Shown here: piece by piece, positions 16,157-24,121 of the stretch
Layout of the letters: each line of letters begins with the position of its first letter
How positions within the stretch are numbered: the first letter of the stretch is position 1
Source: Frondihabitans sp.
Lineage (GTDB): Bacteria > Actinomycetota > Actinomycetes > Actinomycetales > Microbacteriaceae
Reading direction: 5' to 3'
Length of the DNA stretch: 25,324 bases
Assembly: GCA_025464735.1 (NCBI GenBank)
Contig: JAODMX010000261.1
Location: 1 to 25,324, forward strand
Made by a program: the position numbers and the translations under genes
The notes under the pieces: model-generated
Seen by the model: only the letters and a program-made list of their open reading frames with translations
What the model was told of the DNA's origin: nothing
Database searches by the model: none

Positions 16157-19153
16157 TCAGTCCCTCCCCGAGAGTCGCAGCACGACCGTGGACAGCGGCG
16201 GCACCGTGATGGGGCGGTTGAGCGCAACCGACCTCGGCTTCCTTCCGGTGGAAGGGCGCAGCGACGATGTCTCCGCCAGCAGGGTCGCCGAACCGGTGCC
16301 GCCAGGGATGAACTCGAAGGACTTATCCGTCGTCGTGTTCTGACCGATGATGTAGTCGCCGTAGGCCAGCTGATAGAACGGCGCCTTTCCGACCAGCATC
16401 GTCTCGATTCCGAAGACATCGTCGGCCCCGAGGGTGGGGTCCTTGACGTCGGGTGGGATCGGCGCCTGGTAGAGCGTCTCTCCGGCAAGGAGCTGGTGGA
16501 TCTGCGGCCCCGGCGCCGGGTAGCCGCCGGCCACGCCGGCCGTGTGACCGGCACCGTCGTTGATGGCGTAGTTCCAGGTTGACCAGTCCGGGATCACGAA
16601 GGTTCGCGCCGAGGAGGATACCCCCTGCGACCGCTCCCGAATTGTCGCGGATCGCTCGCCGTCGGGGCGCACGAGGTGCACACGGGCGTAGTTGTTGACC
16701 GCCTGGCGAGCACGGAAGTACATCTCCGTGAAGAACAACTCCTGCCCGTGTTTGAGTGCGACCACACCGTTGGTCTCGTCGGTGAAGACGAAGTCCGGCG
16801 CATCCCAGTTCGTTGGAAGGCGGCTCGACGAGGCAGGGAGCGTCTGGAATCCCGGCAGGTCATGGCTGATGAACTTGAACGCGTTCAGGCCGACGCGAGT
16901 GCTGAAGTTGGTCAGCATGAGGTCGAGCTGGGGTGCGAGCTGACCATCGGCGACCATCTCCTGCTGCCAGCCGACGATCTCGGGATCCTGGAAGGCGACA
17001 GCCGCCTGGAACGGATTGGAGTCCCAGACCACACGCTGGGCATAGTCGATGAGTCCCGGGTACTCCTCGTTGCGCCAGCCGATTTCCGTTTCGAGCCGAG
17101 CCACGCGATTGCCGTCTGCATCGATGTCAAAATACCGGAACCAGGAGCGGGCTTTGATCATCTTGAGGATCTGGGCCTTGATGTCCGGGGCGTCGACCGG
17201 GTTCACCCCGTCGGTGAAGGAGTCCCAGATGGCCACGAGCCAGTCGGTGACCTCCCCATAGCTGCCGACAAAGCCGAGTTCGCGCGTGAGACCGGCCGGA
17301 GTCGTCGTGGTGTAGTGATCGCCCAAGAGACGCGTCCGCGTGCCGTCCGGGTTCTCGGCACCAAGCCAGGGCTTCATACCGATGCCCTCGCGCACCCACT
17401 CGCGCGCCTGCTCCTCGGGCCAGGCATCGCCCGGAGACAGCAGCATCAGGGCACGGTTGGCCTGGTAGATGCCGGTTGCCGTGATCTCAGCCTGGTTGCT
17501 GTAGTGGCGGAAATTCTGGATCCAGTAGGTCCGGCTGCTCAGCAACATGTCGATGTACGCGTCGCGTCGAACAACCGTGCTGCTCCCGGTCGGCGGATTG
17601 TTGATCACCTGGATGTCGTCGAACCAGGCCGTTGTCCCGTCACCCGCCATCATCCAGATCTCGAACTGGGTCGCCCCGTCCGGCACGGTCATCGTCTGGC
17701 TCAGCTGCTGCCAATCCGTGGTGCCGGCCGCGGCGAACACCTTGTGATCGGCGCCGACCAGGTTGTTCGACGCGTCCCAGAACAGAGCATCGATGCAGGG
17801 CGTCGTCGAAACCCCGTCGGTCTTGACCCAGAGCGAGAAGGTGAACGCGCCTGGGCCGGTCGCGACGTGCCCCAGGGGGCCCGCGATCGTGTTGCCGTCC
17901 GTCGCGACGATCTTGAGCGACGCGGTCCCGGTATGGCTGACCGTCGCGTCGCGGCTAATCGTGCCGTCGCCTGCCCAGGTGAAGCGCTGCCAGCCGACGG
18001 CTGTCGCCCCGCCGATCTCGAATCCGGGATTGACCACGGCGGTGCCACCCGACGACACCGTCTTGGTGATGGCCGTCTGGAAGTCGGGCTCGTCCCAGAG
18101 CAGATTGGTCACGAGACCGGTGCGTCCGAAACCCTGCCACTGCTGATCCGACGCGGTGAGGACCGTCGGATCCTGCTTCCAGGCAAGGTATCGGCCGTCG
18201 ATGGCCTCGCAGACGGTCGTGATCGCGTCCGGATTCTGATATCCGGTGCCGTCGGGCCAGAAGTACCCGCGCGCAACCGTCTCGATTCCCCAGCCGTCCA
18301 TCTGGCCGTGGCCGCCCCCGTAGATGAGGTTCTGCTGGTCACTGAGAACGCGCGCCCGGATCGTCGAAATCGCGGCAGCATCGGTGTTCGCTCGCGTCGT
18401 GGGCACCGGGGCAGGGCCCCACGGGTCGTTCTTCGGCAGCTCGAAATAGGGCTCATCGCTGGTGTACACGCGATAGATCGACCGAGACGGGGTCGTCTGG
18501 TTCGAGAAGAAGTTCGTCGCATCGCCGTAGGCGAAGATGCTTCCGTTCGAGCGGATCTCGATCTCGAGGGTGGTGAGACCGCGTGTGACGCTCTCGGGGA
18601 TCGGGAGCGTGTGCAAGAAGAATCGCTCTGGGCTCCGTGGATCCTGATCCATCATGTCGGCGTTGTCGATCTCCCCCTGGTCGAGATACCCGAGGATCTT
18701 GTCGTTGATGAAGTAATTCAGACGCCAGTTGCCGTCGTTCTCGTCGGGCGCCGCGTCACCGCCCCAGAACTTGGTCGTGACATAGGTCGTCTTGTCCGGC
18801 GAAACCCGAAGGGTGAACTTCACCGTGCCGCCCCAGTAGGCGGCCGGAGACGCCGGATTCAGAACACGGGCCGGTTGTGACTGCTGGCCGGCTACGACAC
18901 TCGACAATGTCGAGACCAGCGCGTGCGCCGTCTCGGAGGCCGAGTTGCCGAGGACGACCGAATCCAGGATCGGCGAGGGCCGTCCGCCCCGTTGTGGCGG
19001 CAGCGGGTGTCGACTTGCGGCGCTTGCGGGCGATCCGGACCACACCAGTCCGGCAGCCGCCGCGGTCCCGGCGACTCCGGCTGATCCGGCCAGGAGGCGT
19101 CGGCGGCTGATCCCGGTAGTCGTCGCCTCGTTGACATTCTGCGACTTGTCCAT
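16157..19153 (-). CDS. Tat-exported putative polysaccharide-degrading protein with an internal carbohydrate-binding-like module
   Basis: This 998-residue protein is not one I can place in a named family. Residues 16-47 are a twin-arginine signal (SRRRLLAGSAG, later SPASA|AS), so it is exported folded. Residues 65-245 look like a beta-rich domain (TLRVSPDKTTYVTTKFWGGD). Residues 255-360 and 525-760 are helix-rich and resemble the alpha/alpha-toroid of PL8-like or heparinase-like lyases: NFRHYSNQAEITATGIYQANR, and GDHY (611-614) followed by GSYG (630-633), comparable to the DGSF/GAYG region of PL8 enzymes. Between them, 374-517 is a CBM4/9-like module (VVNPGFEIGG to WFDDIQVI). A C-terminal beta-rich part completes it. 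The start shares one base with the binding protein stop (TGATG). Its place in operon B implies extracellular glycan cutting; the toroid reading is inference. Confidence 0.7.
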   Translation of the reverse strand: MDKSQNVNEATTTGISRRRLLAGSAGVAGTAAAAGLVWSGSPASAASRHPLPPQRGGRPSPILDSVVLGNSASETAHALVSTLSSVVAGQQSQPARVLNPASPAAYWGGTVKFTLRVSPDKTTYVTTKFWGGDAAPDENDGNWRLNYFINDKILGYLDQGEIDNADMMDQDPRSPERFFLHTLPIPESVTRGLTTLEIEIRSNGSIFAYGDATNFFSNQTTPSRSIYRVYTSDEPYFELPKNDPWGPAPVPTTRANTDAAAISTIRARVLSDQQNLIYGGGHGQMDGWGIETVARGYFWPDGTGYQNPDAITTVCEAIDGRYLAWKQDPTVLTASDQQWQGFGRTGLVTNLLWDEPDFQTAITKTVSSGGTAVVNPGFEIGGATAVGWQRFTWAGDGTISRDATVSHTGTASLKIVATDGNTIAGPLGHVATGPGAFTFSLWVKTDGVSTTPCIDALFWDASNNLVGADHKVFAAAGTTDWQQLSQTMTVPDGATQFEIWMMAGDGTTAWFDDIQVINNPPTGSSTVVRRDAYIDMLLSSRTYWIQNFRHYSNQAEITATGIYQANRALMLLSPGDAWPEEQAREWVREGIGMKPWLGAENPDGTRTRLLGDHYTTTTPAGLTRELGFVGSYGEVTDWLVAIWDSFTDGVNPVDAPDIKAQILKMIKARSWFRYFDIDADGNRVARLETEIGWRNEEYPGLIDYAQRVVWDSNPFQAAVAFQDPEIVGWQQEMVADGQLAPQLDLMLTNFSTRVGLNAFKFISHDLPGFQTLPASSSRLPTNWDAPDFVFTDETNGVVALKHGQELFFTEMYFRARQAVNNYARVHLVRPDGERSATIRERSQGVSSSARTFVIPDWSTWNYAINDGAGHTAGVAGGYPAPGPQIHQLLAGETLYQAPIPPDVKDPTLGADDVFGIETMLVGKAPFYQLAYGDYIIGQNTTTDKSFEFIPGGTGSATLLAETSSLRPSTGRKPRSVALNRPITVPPLSTVVLRLSGRD

Positions 19154-20724
19154 CAGGCCTTCTTGGACTTGAGGTAGGCGTTCGCCTGCTTTTCCATCTC
19201 GGCCTGGAGCTTGTCGAGGCCGGCCGCGTCGGCAGCCTGCTTGAGCTTCGAGAGACCCTGGTCCACGTCGACGGCACCGTAGTAGAGCGGGTTGGCGTAC
19301 TGGGTGATAGCGCTCGACATCTGCGTGATGGGCTGCTTGACGGGGGTGCTGTCCGGAATGAACGAAGCGAAGGGATCCGTGGTGAAGTTGCTGAAGTCCT
19401 GGGCCCAGTCGAATTCCTTCTCTTCGGACGCCGTCATGACAGAGGTTCGCAGCTCGAGGTCGGAGCGCCAGGAGAGCGCGTAGCCGGGGAAGGTGTACTG
19501 GCTCAGCTGCTCGTACTTGTTGTCGCCGACGGCCTTCCAGTCCGTGCCTTCGATGCCGTATTCGAGAAGGTCATGGTTCTCTTTGATCGACACCCAGTCC
19601 TGCAGCTGCATGGCACGTTCGACGTTGCCGCCGTTCTTGTTGATCACGACGTTGTTCTGCGCCTGGAACGTCTGATTCGGCTTGACCGAGGTGAGACCGT
19701 TGGGGAAGGGAAGGATGTCGGCGATCTGCGCGCCCTTGACCGCCTTGAGGAGCCCGGGCAGGAACGTGCTGCTCGTCGTGCCGTCCGTCTGGCAGTCCGT
19801 CGCGGCGGCGCCGCCCGCCGTGAACTCACCGTGAGCGCTCGTCGAGTCGAGGTTCAAGGCGTTGGCGTTGATGATGCCGTCCTGGTAGTACTTGCGAATC
19901 GTCCGGAAGGCGGCGATCGTGCCCTCGTCCTCCCAGAATGGGATCGGCTTCGACGAACCGGTCGTCGAGGCGTTCTTGTCCAGGAGGAAGTACAGCCCCG
20001 ACCCGTTGAAGACCTGCCCGATCGTGCTCGGGTCTTCCCACGAGGCGCGGTTGAACAGGCCGTTCGGGTTCGGCACGGCCATCTCGAACGTGAGGGTGGA
20101 GTTGGCGACGAACGGAGCGATTCCTCCACCTTTCTGCTTGGCGGCGTAGAGGAACTTCTCGAGGTCGTCGAAGTTGACGATGTCCGAGACACCGTACTTG
20201 TCGGCGAGGTCCTGCCTCACGACGAAGTGCACCAGACGGCCGGCACTGTTGACCTGCGGGACGCCCCACAGTTTGCCGCTCCACTGGTTCGCCTTCACCA
20301 GAGTGTCGGGCACCGTCTTCGCGAGGTTCGGATACTTGCTGAAGCTCGGGATTTCGGCGAGGGCGCCATCCGCCTGGAGCTGCGCCATGTTCATCCACAG
20401 CGCTTCGTCGGTGGTGTCGAAGGAGCCACCGGCGGTGAACTTCAACAGGTTCTGCGAGACATAGTTCGACCAGTTGACGAACGTCGGCTGGAAGGTGAAG
20501 CCGAGGTCCTTCTGCAATTTCGCGTTGACCTTCTGCAGAACGGGAGCCCAGCCGGCCGGTGCGGAGCCGGGGAGGAGCGCGGTCGAAACGCCGGACACCT
20601 TGCCGCCCGACGATCCCTTCGAACCCGTGGTCGATGGCGACGAGCACGCCGCGAGGACGGCGGCAAGGCTTATGCCGCCGCCCAGGCCGATGAAACCTCG
20701 ACGGCTCAACTGTGAATTGGACAT
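19153..20724 (-). CDS. Large solute-binding lipoprotein of the operon B ABC importer (LplA-like)
   Basis: This 523-residue binding protein is in the size range of LplA/YtcQ-type receptors that take larger oligosaccharides. The signal region MSNSQLSRRGFIGLGG has a twin-arginine pair and ends in the lipobox LAAC (Cys27). It is therefore a Tat-type lipoprotein, unlike its operon A counterpart. The mature part shows FTAGGSFDTTDEALWMNMAQ near the front and SGKLWGVPQ, both usual for this group. ATG 20724 is preceded by AAAGGAG at five bases. A C-rich 91-base gap separates it from the permease gene, and it overlaps the next gene by one base. Known relatives bind aldouronates or rhamnogalacturonan fragments; the ligand here is inferred to be a product of the exported enzymes. 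Confidence 0.9.
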   Translation of the reverse strand: MSNSQLSRRGFIGLGGGISLAAVLAACSSPSTTGSKGSSGGKVSGVSTALLPGSAPAGWAPVLQKVNAKLQKDLGFTFQPTFVNWSNYVSQNLLKFTAGGSFDTTDEALWMNMAQLQADGALAEIPSFSKYPNLAKTVPDTLVKANQWSGKLWGVPQVNSAGRLVHFVVRQDLADKYGVSDIVNFDDLEKFLYAAKQKGGGIAPFVANSTLTFEMAVPNPNGLFNRASWEDPSTIGQVFNGSGLYFLLDKNASTTGSSKPIPFWEDEGTIAAFRTIRKYYQDGIINANALNLDSTSAHGEFTAGGAAATDCQTDGTTSSTFLPGLLKAVKGAQIADILPFPNGLTSVKPNQTFQAQNNVVINKNGGNVERAMQLQDWVSIKENHDLLEYGIEGTDWKAVGDNKYEQLSQYTFPGYALSWRSDLELRTSVMTASEEKEFDWAQDFSNFTTDPFASFIPDSTPVKQPITQMSSAITQYANPLYYGAVDVDQGLSKLKQAADAAGLDKLQAEMEKQANAYLKSKKA

Positions 20725-20815
20725 GCCTACTCCTTTGTAAGGGTCTCTGGTGGTGCGGAGGGTTGTAGTGGTGCGGGTGGGGTGTGCGGGGTGAGGCGGT
20801 GCGGTGGTGGTGGGC
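20725..20815 (-). other. C-rich, G-poor spacer inside operon B
   Basis: Reading on the transcript strand, 75 bases (20815-20741) contain about 46 C, 18 A, 8 G and 3 U. No gene, hairpin or operator is seen apart from the ribosome-binding site near its end. Such composition is typical of Rho-loading (rut) regions and may tune how much binding protein is made. Confidence 0.5.
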
Positions 20816-21799
20816 TCAGCCCTTCGTCGCGCCGAGGGTCAGGCCCTTGACGAAGAAGCGCTGTGCGAACGGATAGGCGAGCAGGATGGGCGCGACGGTC
20901 AAGACGGTCATGGCCAGGCGGAGCTGGTAGACCGGTGCCGCCGACTGGGCCGCCGAGGTGCCGGGCAGTTGCGCCGCGTTCGTGACGTTCGCGATCAGGT
21001 TCTGCAGGATGAGCTGCAGCGGGAACTTGTTCGGGTCGGAGATGAACAGGAGCGCCGTGAACCACTCGTTCCAGTAGGTGACGGCGTAAAAGAGGCCGAG
21101 GACCGCCAGGATCGGCTTGGAGAGCGGCACGACGATCTGGAAGAAGATCCGGAGCTCCCCCGCCCCGTCGATCCGCGCCGAGTCGAGGATCTCCTCGGGT
21201 AGTTGACGGAAGAAGCTCACGGCGACGAAGACGAGGAAGGGCGACATCATGGCCGGCAGGATGACCGAGAACCAGCTGTTCTGCAGGTGGAGGTACTGCG
21301 TCACGAGCAGGTACAGCGGCACCAGGCCACCCGTGAACAGGAGCGGCAGGTAGGCGAAGATCGTGAGCGGTCGGCTGATGCCGGGCAGACGTCTGGCGAT
21401 CACCCAGGCGAGAGCCGCGGTGGTCGTCAACGAGAGCGCCGTGCCGACGATGGTGATGAAAAGGCTGGCGAAATAGCCGGCGAGGAGCGATTGCCCCGTG
21501 AACAGGTCGACGTATGCGGCAACCGAGAACGGGTGCGGCCACATGCTGTAGCCCGACAGCGCCAGTTTCGACTCGTCGGTGAAGGATCCGGCGAGGATCA
21601 TCCAGAACGGCACAAGACAGAACAGGGTGAAAATTCCGACGACGACGTAGCTGACGGCGGTGAACGGCTCGAGGCGCTGGCGTGCCTTCGGGCGAATCGT
21701 GGGCTTCACCGGCGGTGAGGCAGGCGCAACTTCGACGACCCCGGACTCGAGGGCGGCGTCGATCTCGGGCGCCGCACGACCGGCGAGGAAGGAGCTCAT
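20816..21799 (-). CDS. CUT1 ABC transporter permease, LplC/YtcP type
   Basis: This 327-residue membrane protein is the second pore subunit of operon B. About 50 hydrophilic residues precede six hydrophobic segments. The first segment, SYVVVGIFTLFCLVPFWMIL, and the following GSFTDESKLALSGYSMWP region are typical of LplC. The EAA loop reads DSARIDGAGELRIFFQIVVP with SKPILAVLGLFYAVTYWNEW after it, and the C-terminus is KGLTLGATKG. ATG 21799 overlaps the preceding permease stop by four bases (ATGA). LplC-type permeases work with LplB and a large LplA-like receptor, exactly the set found here. Confidence 0.93.
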   Translation of the reverse strand: MSSFLAGRAAPEIDAALESGVVEVAPASPPVKPTIRPKARQRLEPFTAVSYVVVGIFTLFCLVPFWMILAGSFTDESKLALSGYSMWPHPFSVAAYVDLFTGQSLLAGYFASLFITIVGTALSLTTTAALAWVIARRLPGISRPLTIFAYLPLLFTGGLVPLYLLVTQYLHLQNSWFSVILPAMMSPFLVFVAVSFFRQLPEEILDSARIDGAGELRIFFQIVVPLSKPILAVLGLFYAVTYWNEWFTALLFISDPNKFPLQLILQNLIANVTNAAQLPGTSAAQSAAPVYQLRLAMTVLTVAPILLAYPFAQRFFVKGLTLGATKG

Positions 21800-22764
21800 A
21801 GGATGCTGCTTTCTTTGTTGAACCGGCGCTGCACCAGCAGGGCAGCCGCCACGAAGATGAATCCGATGACCGACTGGAAGAGGCCGATGGCCGCGGTCGT
21901 GCCGAAGTCGCCCAGAGTGCGCAGAGCTCGGAACACATAGGTGTCGATGACATCGGTGGTCGGAAAGAGAGTGCCGTTGTCGCCGACGATGGCGTAGATG
22001 GTGGCGAAGTCACCGAAGAAGATCCGTCCGACACCGAGGACGACCAGGATCCCGATGGTCGGCCCGAGCAGAGGCGTCGTGATCGAGCGCGCCATCCTGA
22101 ACCGGCTCGCCCCGTCCAGGGCGCCGGCCTCGTAGACCTCCTCGGAGATCGACGTGATGGCCGCAAGGAAGATGACAGACGTGTAGCCGCCCAGCTGCCA
22201 GATCTTGACCAGTGTCAGGATCCAGGGCCACGGCCCCGGCGTCGTGTACCAAGAGACCTGGGGGAACCCGAAGACGGAGAAGAGGTTGTTCGCTGCTCCC
22301 CCGCGGCCGTTCACCCCGGCGAAGACGACCTGCAGGATGATGCTGATCACGATCGGCGAGACGAAGTACGGGAAGAAGATCACCGACTGGGAGAAGCGCT
22401 TGAACGCGGTCCAGCGGATCTCGTTGATCATCAGCGCGAGCATCAGGCCGGCCAGCAGCGACCCGGACAGGAAGAGCACGTTCAAGAAGACCGTGTTGAA
22501 GGTGATCGTCCACGCGCTTCCGCTGGCCAGGAAGTACTCGAAGTTCTGAAAGCCGCTCCACGGGCTCCCGAAGATTCCCTGGCTGATGTTGAAGTTCTTG
22601 AACGCCACAACGAGCCCTGCCAGGGGCAGGTAGCAGAACAGGGCAAACCAGACGATGCCCGGCAGCGCGAGCAGCATCAGCATCCAGCCGCCCTTGCCCA
22701 CCTTCTTCCGGCCGCGGCGGCCCGCGGGTCGCGTCCGAACCAGGGTGGGGGCTCCCGTGGTCAC
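21796..22764 (-). CDS. CUT1 ABC transporter permease, LplB type
   Basis: This 322-residue membrane subunit is the first structural gene of operon B. It has a basic N-terminus (RRGRKKVGKGG) and six hydrophobic segments starting LMLLALPGIVWFALFCYLPL, with the VVAFKNFNISQGIFGSPW stretch typical of LplB. The EAA loop appears as EAGALDGASRFRMARSITTP. The frame is open to TTG 22875, but that start lies inside an operator. GTG 22764 is chosen because it gives the usual family length and overlaps by GTGA the stop of a 19-codon upstream ORF that has a strong ribosome-binding site. GTG 22764 itself lacks a good one, so translation is probably coupled. The exact start is therefore less certain than the gene. 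Confidence 0.88.
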   Translation of the reverse strand: MTTGAPTLVRTRPAGRRGRKKVGKGGWMLMLLALPGIVWFALFCYLPLAGLVVAFKNFNISQGIFGSPWSGFQNFEYFLASGSAWTITFNTVFLNVLFLSGSLLAGLMLALMINEIRWTAFKRFSQSVIFFPYFVSPIVISIILQVVFAGVNGRGGAANNLFSVFGFPQVSWYTTPGPWPWILTLVKIWQLGGYTSVIFLAAITSISEEVYEAGALDGASRFRMARSITTPLLGPTIGILVVLGVGRIFFGDFATIYAIVGDNGTLFPTTDVIDTYVFRALRTLGDFGTTAAIGLFQSVIGFIFVAAALLVQRRFNKESSIL

Positions 22765-22820
22765 GACAGACGTCCGATGCGGGGAAAGCGGGTTCTGCGA
22801 GTGGTCAGGCGTCGTCGCAC
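22761..22820 (-). CDS. Arg-rich 19-residue leader peptide of operon B
   Basis: GTG 22820 is preceded by GAGGAG (22831-22826) with five bases between, the best ribosome-binding site in this leader. The ORF reads VRRRLTTRRTRFPRIGRLS. Eight of 19 residues are Arg, beginning with CGA-CGA and including AGA, codons that are uncommon in high-GC actinobacteria. Its TGA overlaps the permease GTG start by four bases (GTGA). Translational coupling is the likely role. A pause-sensitive leader is possible but unproven. Without homologues it could still be chance. Confidence 0.5.
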   Translation of the reverse strand: MRRRLTTRRTRFPRIGRLS

Positions 22821-22870
22821 GATGTCTCCTCAGTCTTGGCACCGCGGGCTCGACCGCGAACCGCGATGTC

Positions 22871-22884
22871 TGCAACTAGTTGCA
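22871..22884. promoter_or_regulatory. Regulator B operator of operon B
   Basis: TGCAACTAGTTGCA is a perfect 14-base palindrome and the best match to the AACTAGTT family. It begins eight bases downstream of the -10 box at 22892-22897, directly over the start of transcription. It lies between operon B and the divergent regulator B gene, so it may also affect that gene. Confidence 0.85.
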
Positions 22885-22891
22885 TACGGGC

Positions 22892-22920
22892 AAGCTAGAA
22901 CAGGATCCAGCGCACGTCAA
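22892..22920 (-). promoter_or_regulatory. Operon B promoter
   Basis: On the minus strand, TTGACG (22920-22915), a 17-base spacer and TAGCTT (22897-22892) form a strong promoter. Transcription should start near 22885, at the edge of the operator, giving a leader of about 65 bases before the Arg-rich ORF. Confidence 0.8.
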
Positions 22921-22984
22921 GAGGCATCGCGGGCGAACTTGACCGATCTCGTGGCGTGCGGCACTCCGTTCGGCCGGCTACGGC

Positions 22985-22990
22985 TAGCAT
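22985..22990 (+). promoter_or_regulatory. -10 box of a leaderless promoter for regulator B
   Basis: TAGCAT fits TANNNT and ends seven bases before ATG 22998. No Shine-Dalgarno sequence is present, so a leaderless mRNA is the best reading. There is no -35 box at the right distance; TTGACC at 22939-22944 is 40 bases away. Confidence 0.5.
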
Positions 22991-22997
22991 CCATGTC

Positions 22998-24065
22998 ATG
23001 GCCGCAGGCGAATCGCAGAAGTGGGTCTCGCGCGGTCCGCGCCCCGTCGGCCCAGCGAATCTCAAGGACGTCGCTCTGCGCGCCGGCGTGTCCACAGCCA
23101 CGGCGTCACGAGTCTTCAGCTCACCCGACCTCGTCCGACAGCAGACCCGTGATCGAGTCTTGACCGCGGCTGACGAACTCGGCTACGTCGTCAACGGTCT
23201 CGCACGGATGATGATGGGGCAGGGCCGCCGAACCGTCGCCATCCTGGTCGCCCACATGGTCGGCCCCACCTTTGCCAGTCTCGCCGGCGCGGTCGAGAGA
23301 GTCTCGGCCGCCGAGGGCCACCTGTTCCTCCTCAGCACCACCCAGGACGACCCCGTCCGCGAACGTGAACTCATCGACACCCTTCGAGAGCAGCGGGCAG
23401 CAGCAGTGCTCCTCGTCGGTTCCGCGCCGATGGACGACGCGTACATCGAGCGCGTCCAGGGCTACGCCCGTGATCTGGCGACGATCGGGGCCCGCCTCGT
23501 CCTCTGTGGGCGCCCGGCAATCCCAGGGCACCCCGATCTGCTGACGGTCAACTACGAGCAGTCCCGCGGCATCGGCGAGGCCGTCGAGCATCTCGTTGCC
23601 CTCGGCCACCAACGCATCGCCTACATCGGCCAGGCAGCCGACTACACCACCCCCGAACAGCGTCTCGAGGGATACAAGTCCGCGCTGGTGAAGGCCGGCC
23701 TCGCAGTCGACGACCGTCTGATCCAGGAGTCCGACAACGTCGAAGAGGCAGGCACGCGGGCCGCCCAGGAGCTGCTCGACCGGTGCCCCGACACGACCGC
23801 CATCGTGTGCATGACCGACAACATTGCCGTCGGCGTCTACCGAGCGACCCGTGCTCGTGGCCTGACGATCCCCGACGACCTCTCGGTGATCGGATTCGAC
23901 GACACCCCTCTCGTCGGCGATCTCACTCCGGGGCTCACGACCGTCCGCGCGCCATTCGAAGCCGTCGGCCGCATGGCAGCCGAGCTCGCACTGGGCCTTC
24001 CCCACTCAAACGAACCGTTGATCACGGAGCTCGTCGTGCGGGGATCGACGGCTGCCCCACGCTGA
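22998..24065 (+). CDS. LacI-family transcriptional regulator B
   Basis: This 355-residue regulator has a helix-turn-helix in NLKDVALRAGVSTATASRVF (residues about 21-40). The hinge region is LGYVVNGLARMMMGQ, and a periplasmic-binding-protein-like sensor domain follows, with VAILVAHMVGPTFASL, DNIAVGVYRATRARGLTIPD and SVIGFDDTPL. In the hinge, Met stands where LacI and PurR have the Leu that wedges into the centre of the operator. ATG 22998 is chosen because a TAGCAT box lies seven bases before it; GTG 22956 is an in-frame alternative 14 residues longer. It is divergent from operon B and shares the intergenic region with operator 22871. Four AACTAGTT sites in the window are the likely targets. 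The effector is probably a sugar imported by operon B. Confidence 0.9.
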   Translation: MAAGESQKWVSRGPRPVGPANLKDVALRAGVSTATASRVFSSPDLVRQQTRDRVLTAADELGYVVNGLARMMMGQGRRTVAILVAHMVGPTFASLAGAVERVSAAEGHLFLLSTTQDDPVRERELIDTLREQRAAAVLLVGSAPMDDAYIERVQGYARDLATIGARLVLCGRPAIPGHPDLLTVNYEQSRGIGEAVEHLVALGHQRIAYIGQAADYTTPEQRLEGYKSALVKAGLAVDDRLIQESDNVEEAGTRAAQELLDRCPDTTAIVCMTDNIAVGVYRATRARGLTIPDDLSVIGFDDTPLVGDLTPGLTTVRAPFEAVGRMAAELALGLPHSNEPLITELVVRGSTAAPR

Positions 24066-24091
24066 ATCTCCTCCCTCTTGCGCAAGCAGGG

Positions 24092-24114
24092 TTGCATTTC
24101 GTGGCCAAATGCAA
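24092..24114. repeat. Perfect inverted repeat between regulator B and the dehydrogenase gene
   Basis: TTGCATTT (24092-24099) and AAATGCAA (24107-24114) form an 8-base stem with a 7-base loop. The right arm runs into the operator at 24110 and the left arm repeats the outer half of that operator (GTTGCA). It could be a weak terminator for regulator B or an auxiliary half-site. The stem is AT-rich, so termination is doubtful. Confidence 0.5.
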
Positions 24115-24121
24115 CTAGTTT
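24092..24121 (+). promoter_or_regulatory. Promoter of the hydroxyacid dehydrogenase gene
   Basis: TTGCAT (24092-24097), an 18-base spacer and TAGTTT (24116-24121) give a plausible promoter. The -10 box is embedded in the AACTAGTT operator. Transcription near 24128 gives a leader of about 56 bases before GTG 24184. Confidence 0.5.

Noticed and set aside
16676..18880. Long open frame of 734 codons on the plus strand
   Set aside because: It lies fully antisense to the Tat-exported protein gene, is rich in Arg/Asp/Val without any domain pattern, and is a by-product of GC-biased third positions.
22765..22875. TTG 22875 as start of the LplB-like permease
   Set aside because: The TTG is inside the perfect operator palindrome and the extra residues are not membrane-protein-like.
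22939..22990. TTGACC (22939) and TAGCAT (22985) as a promoter pair for regulator B
   Set aside because: The 40-base spacing is far beyond what sigma-70-type factors use.
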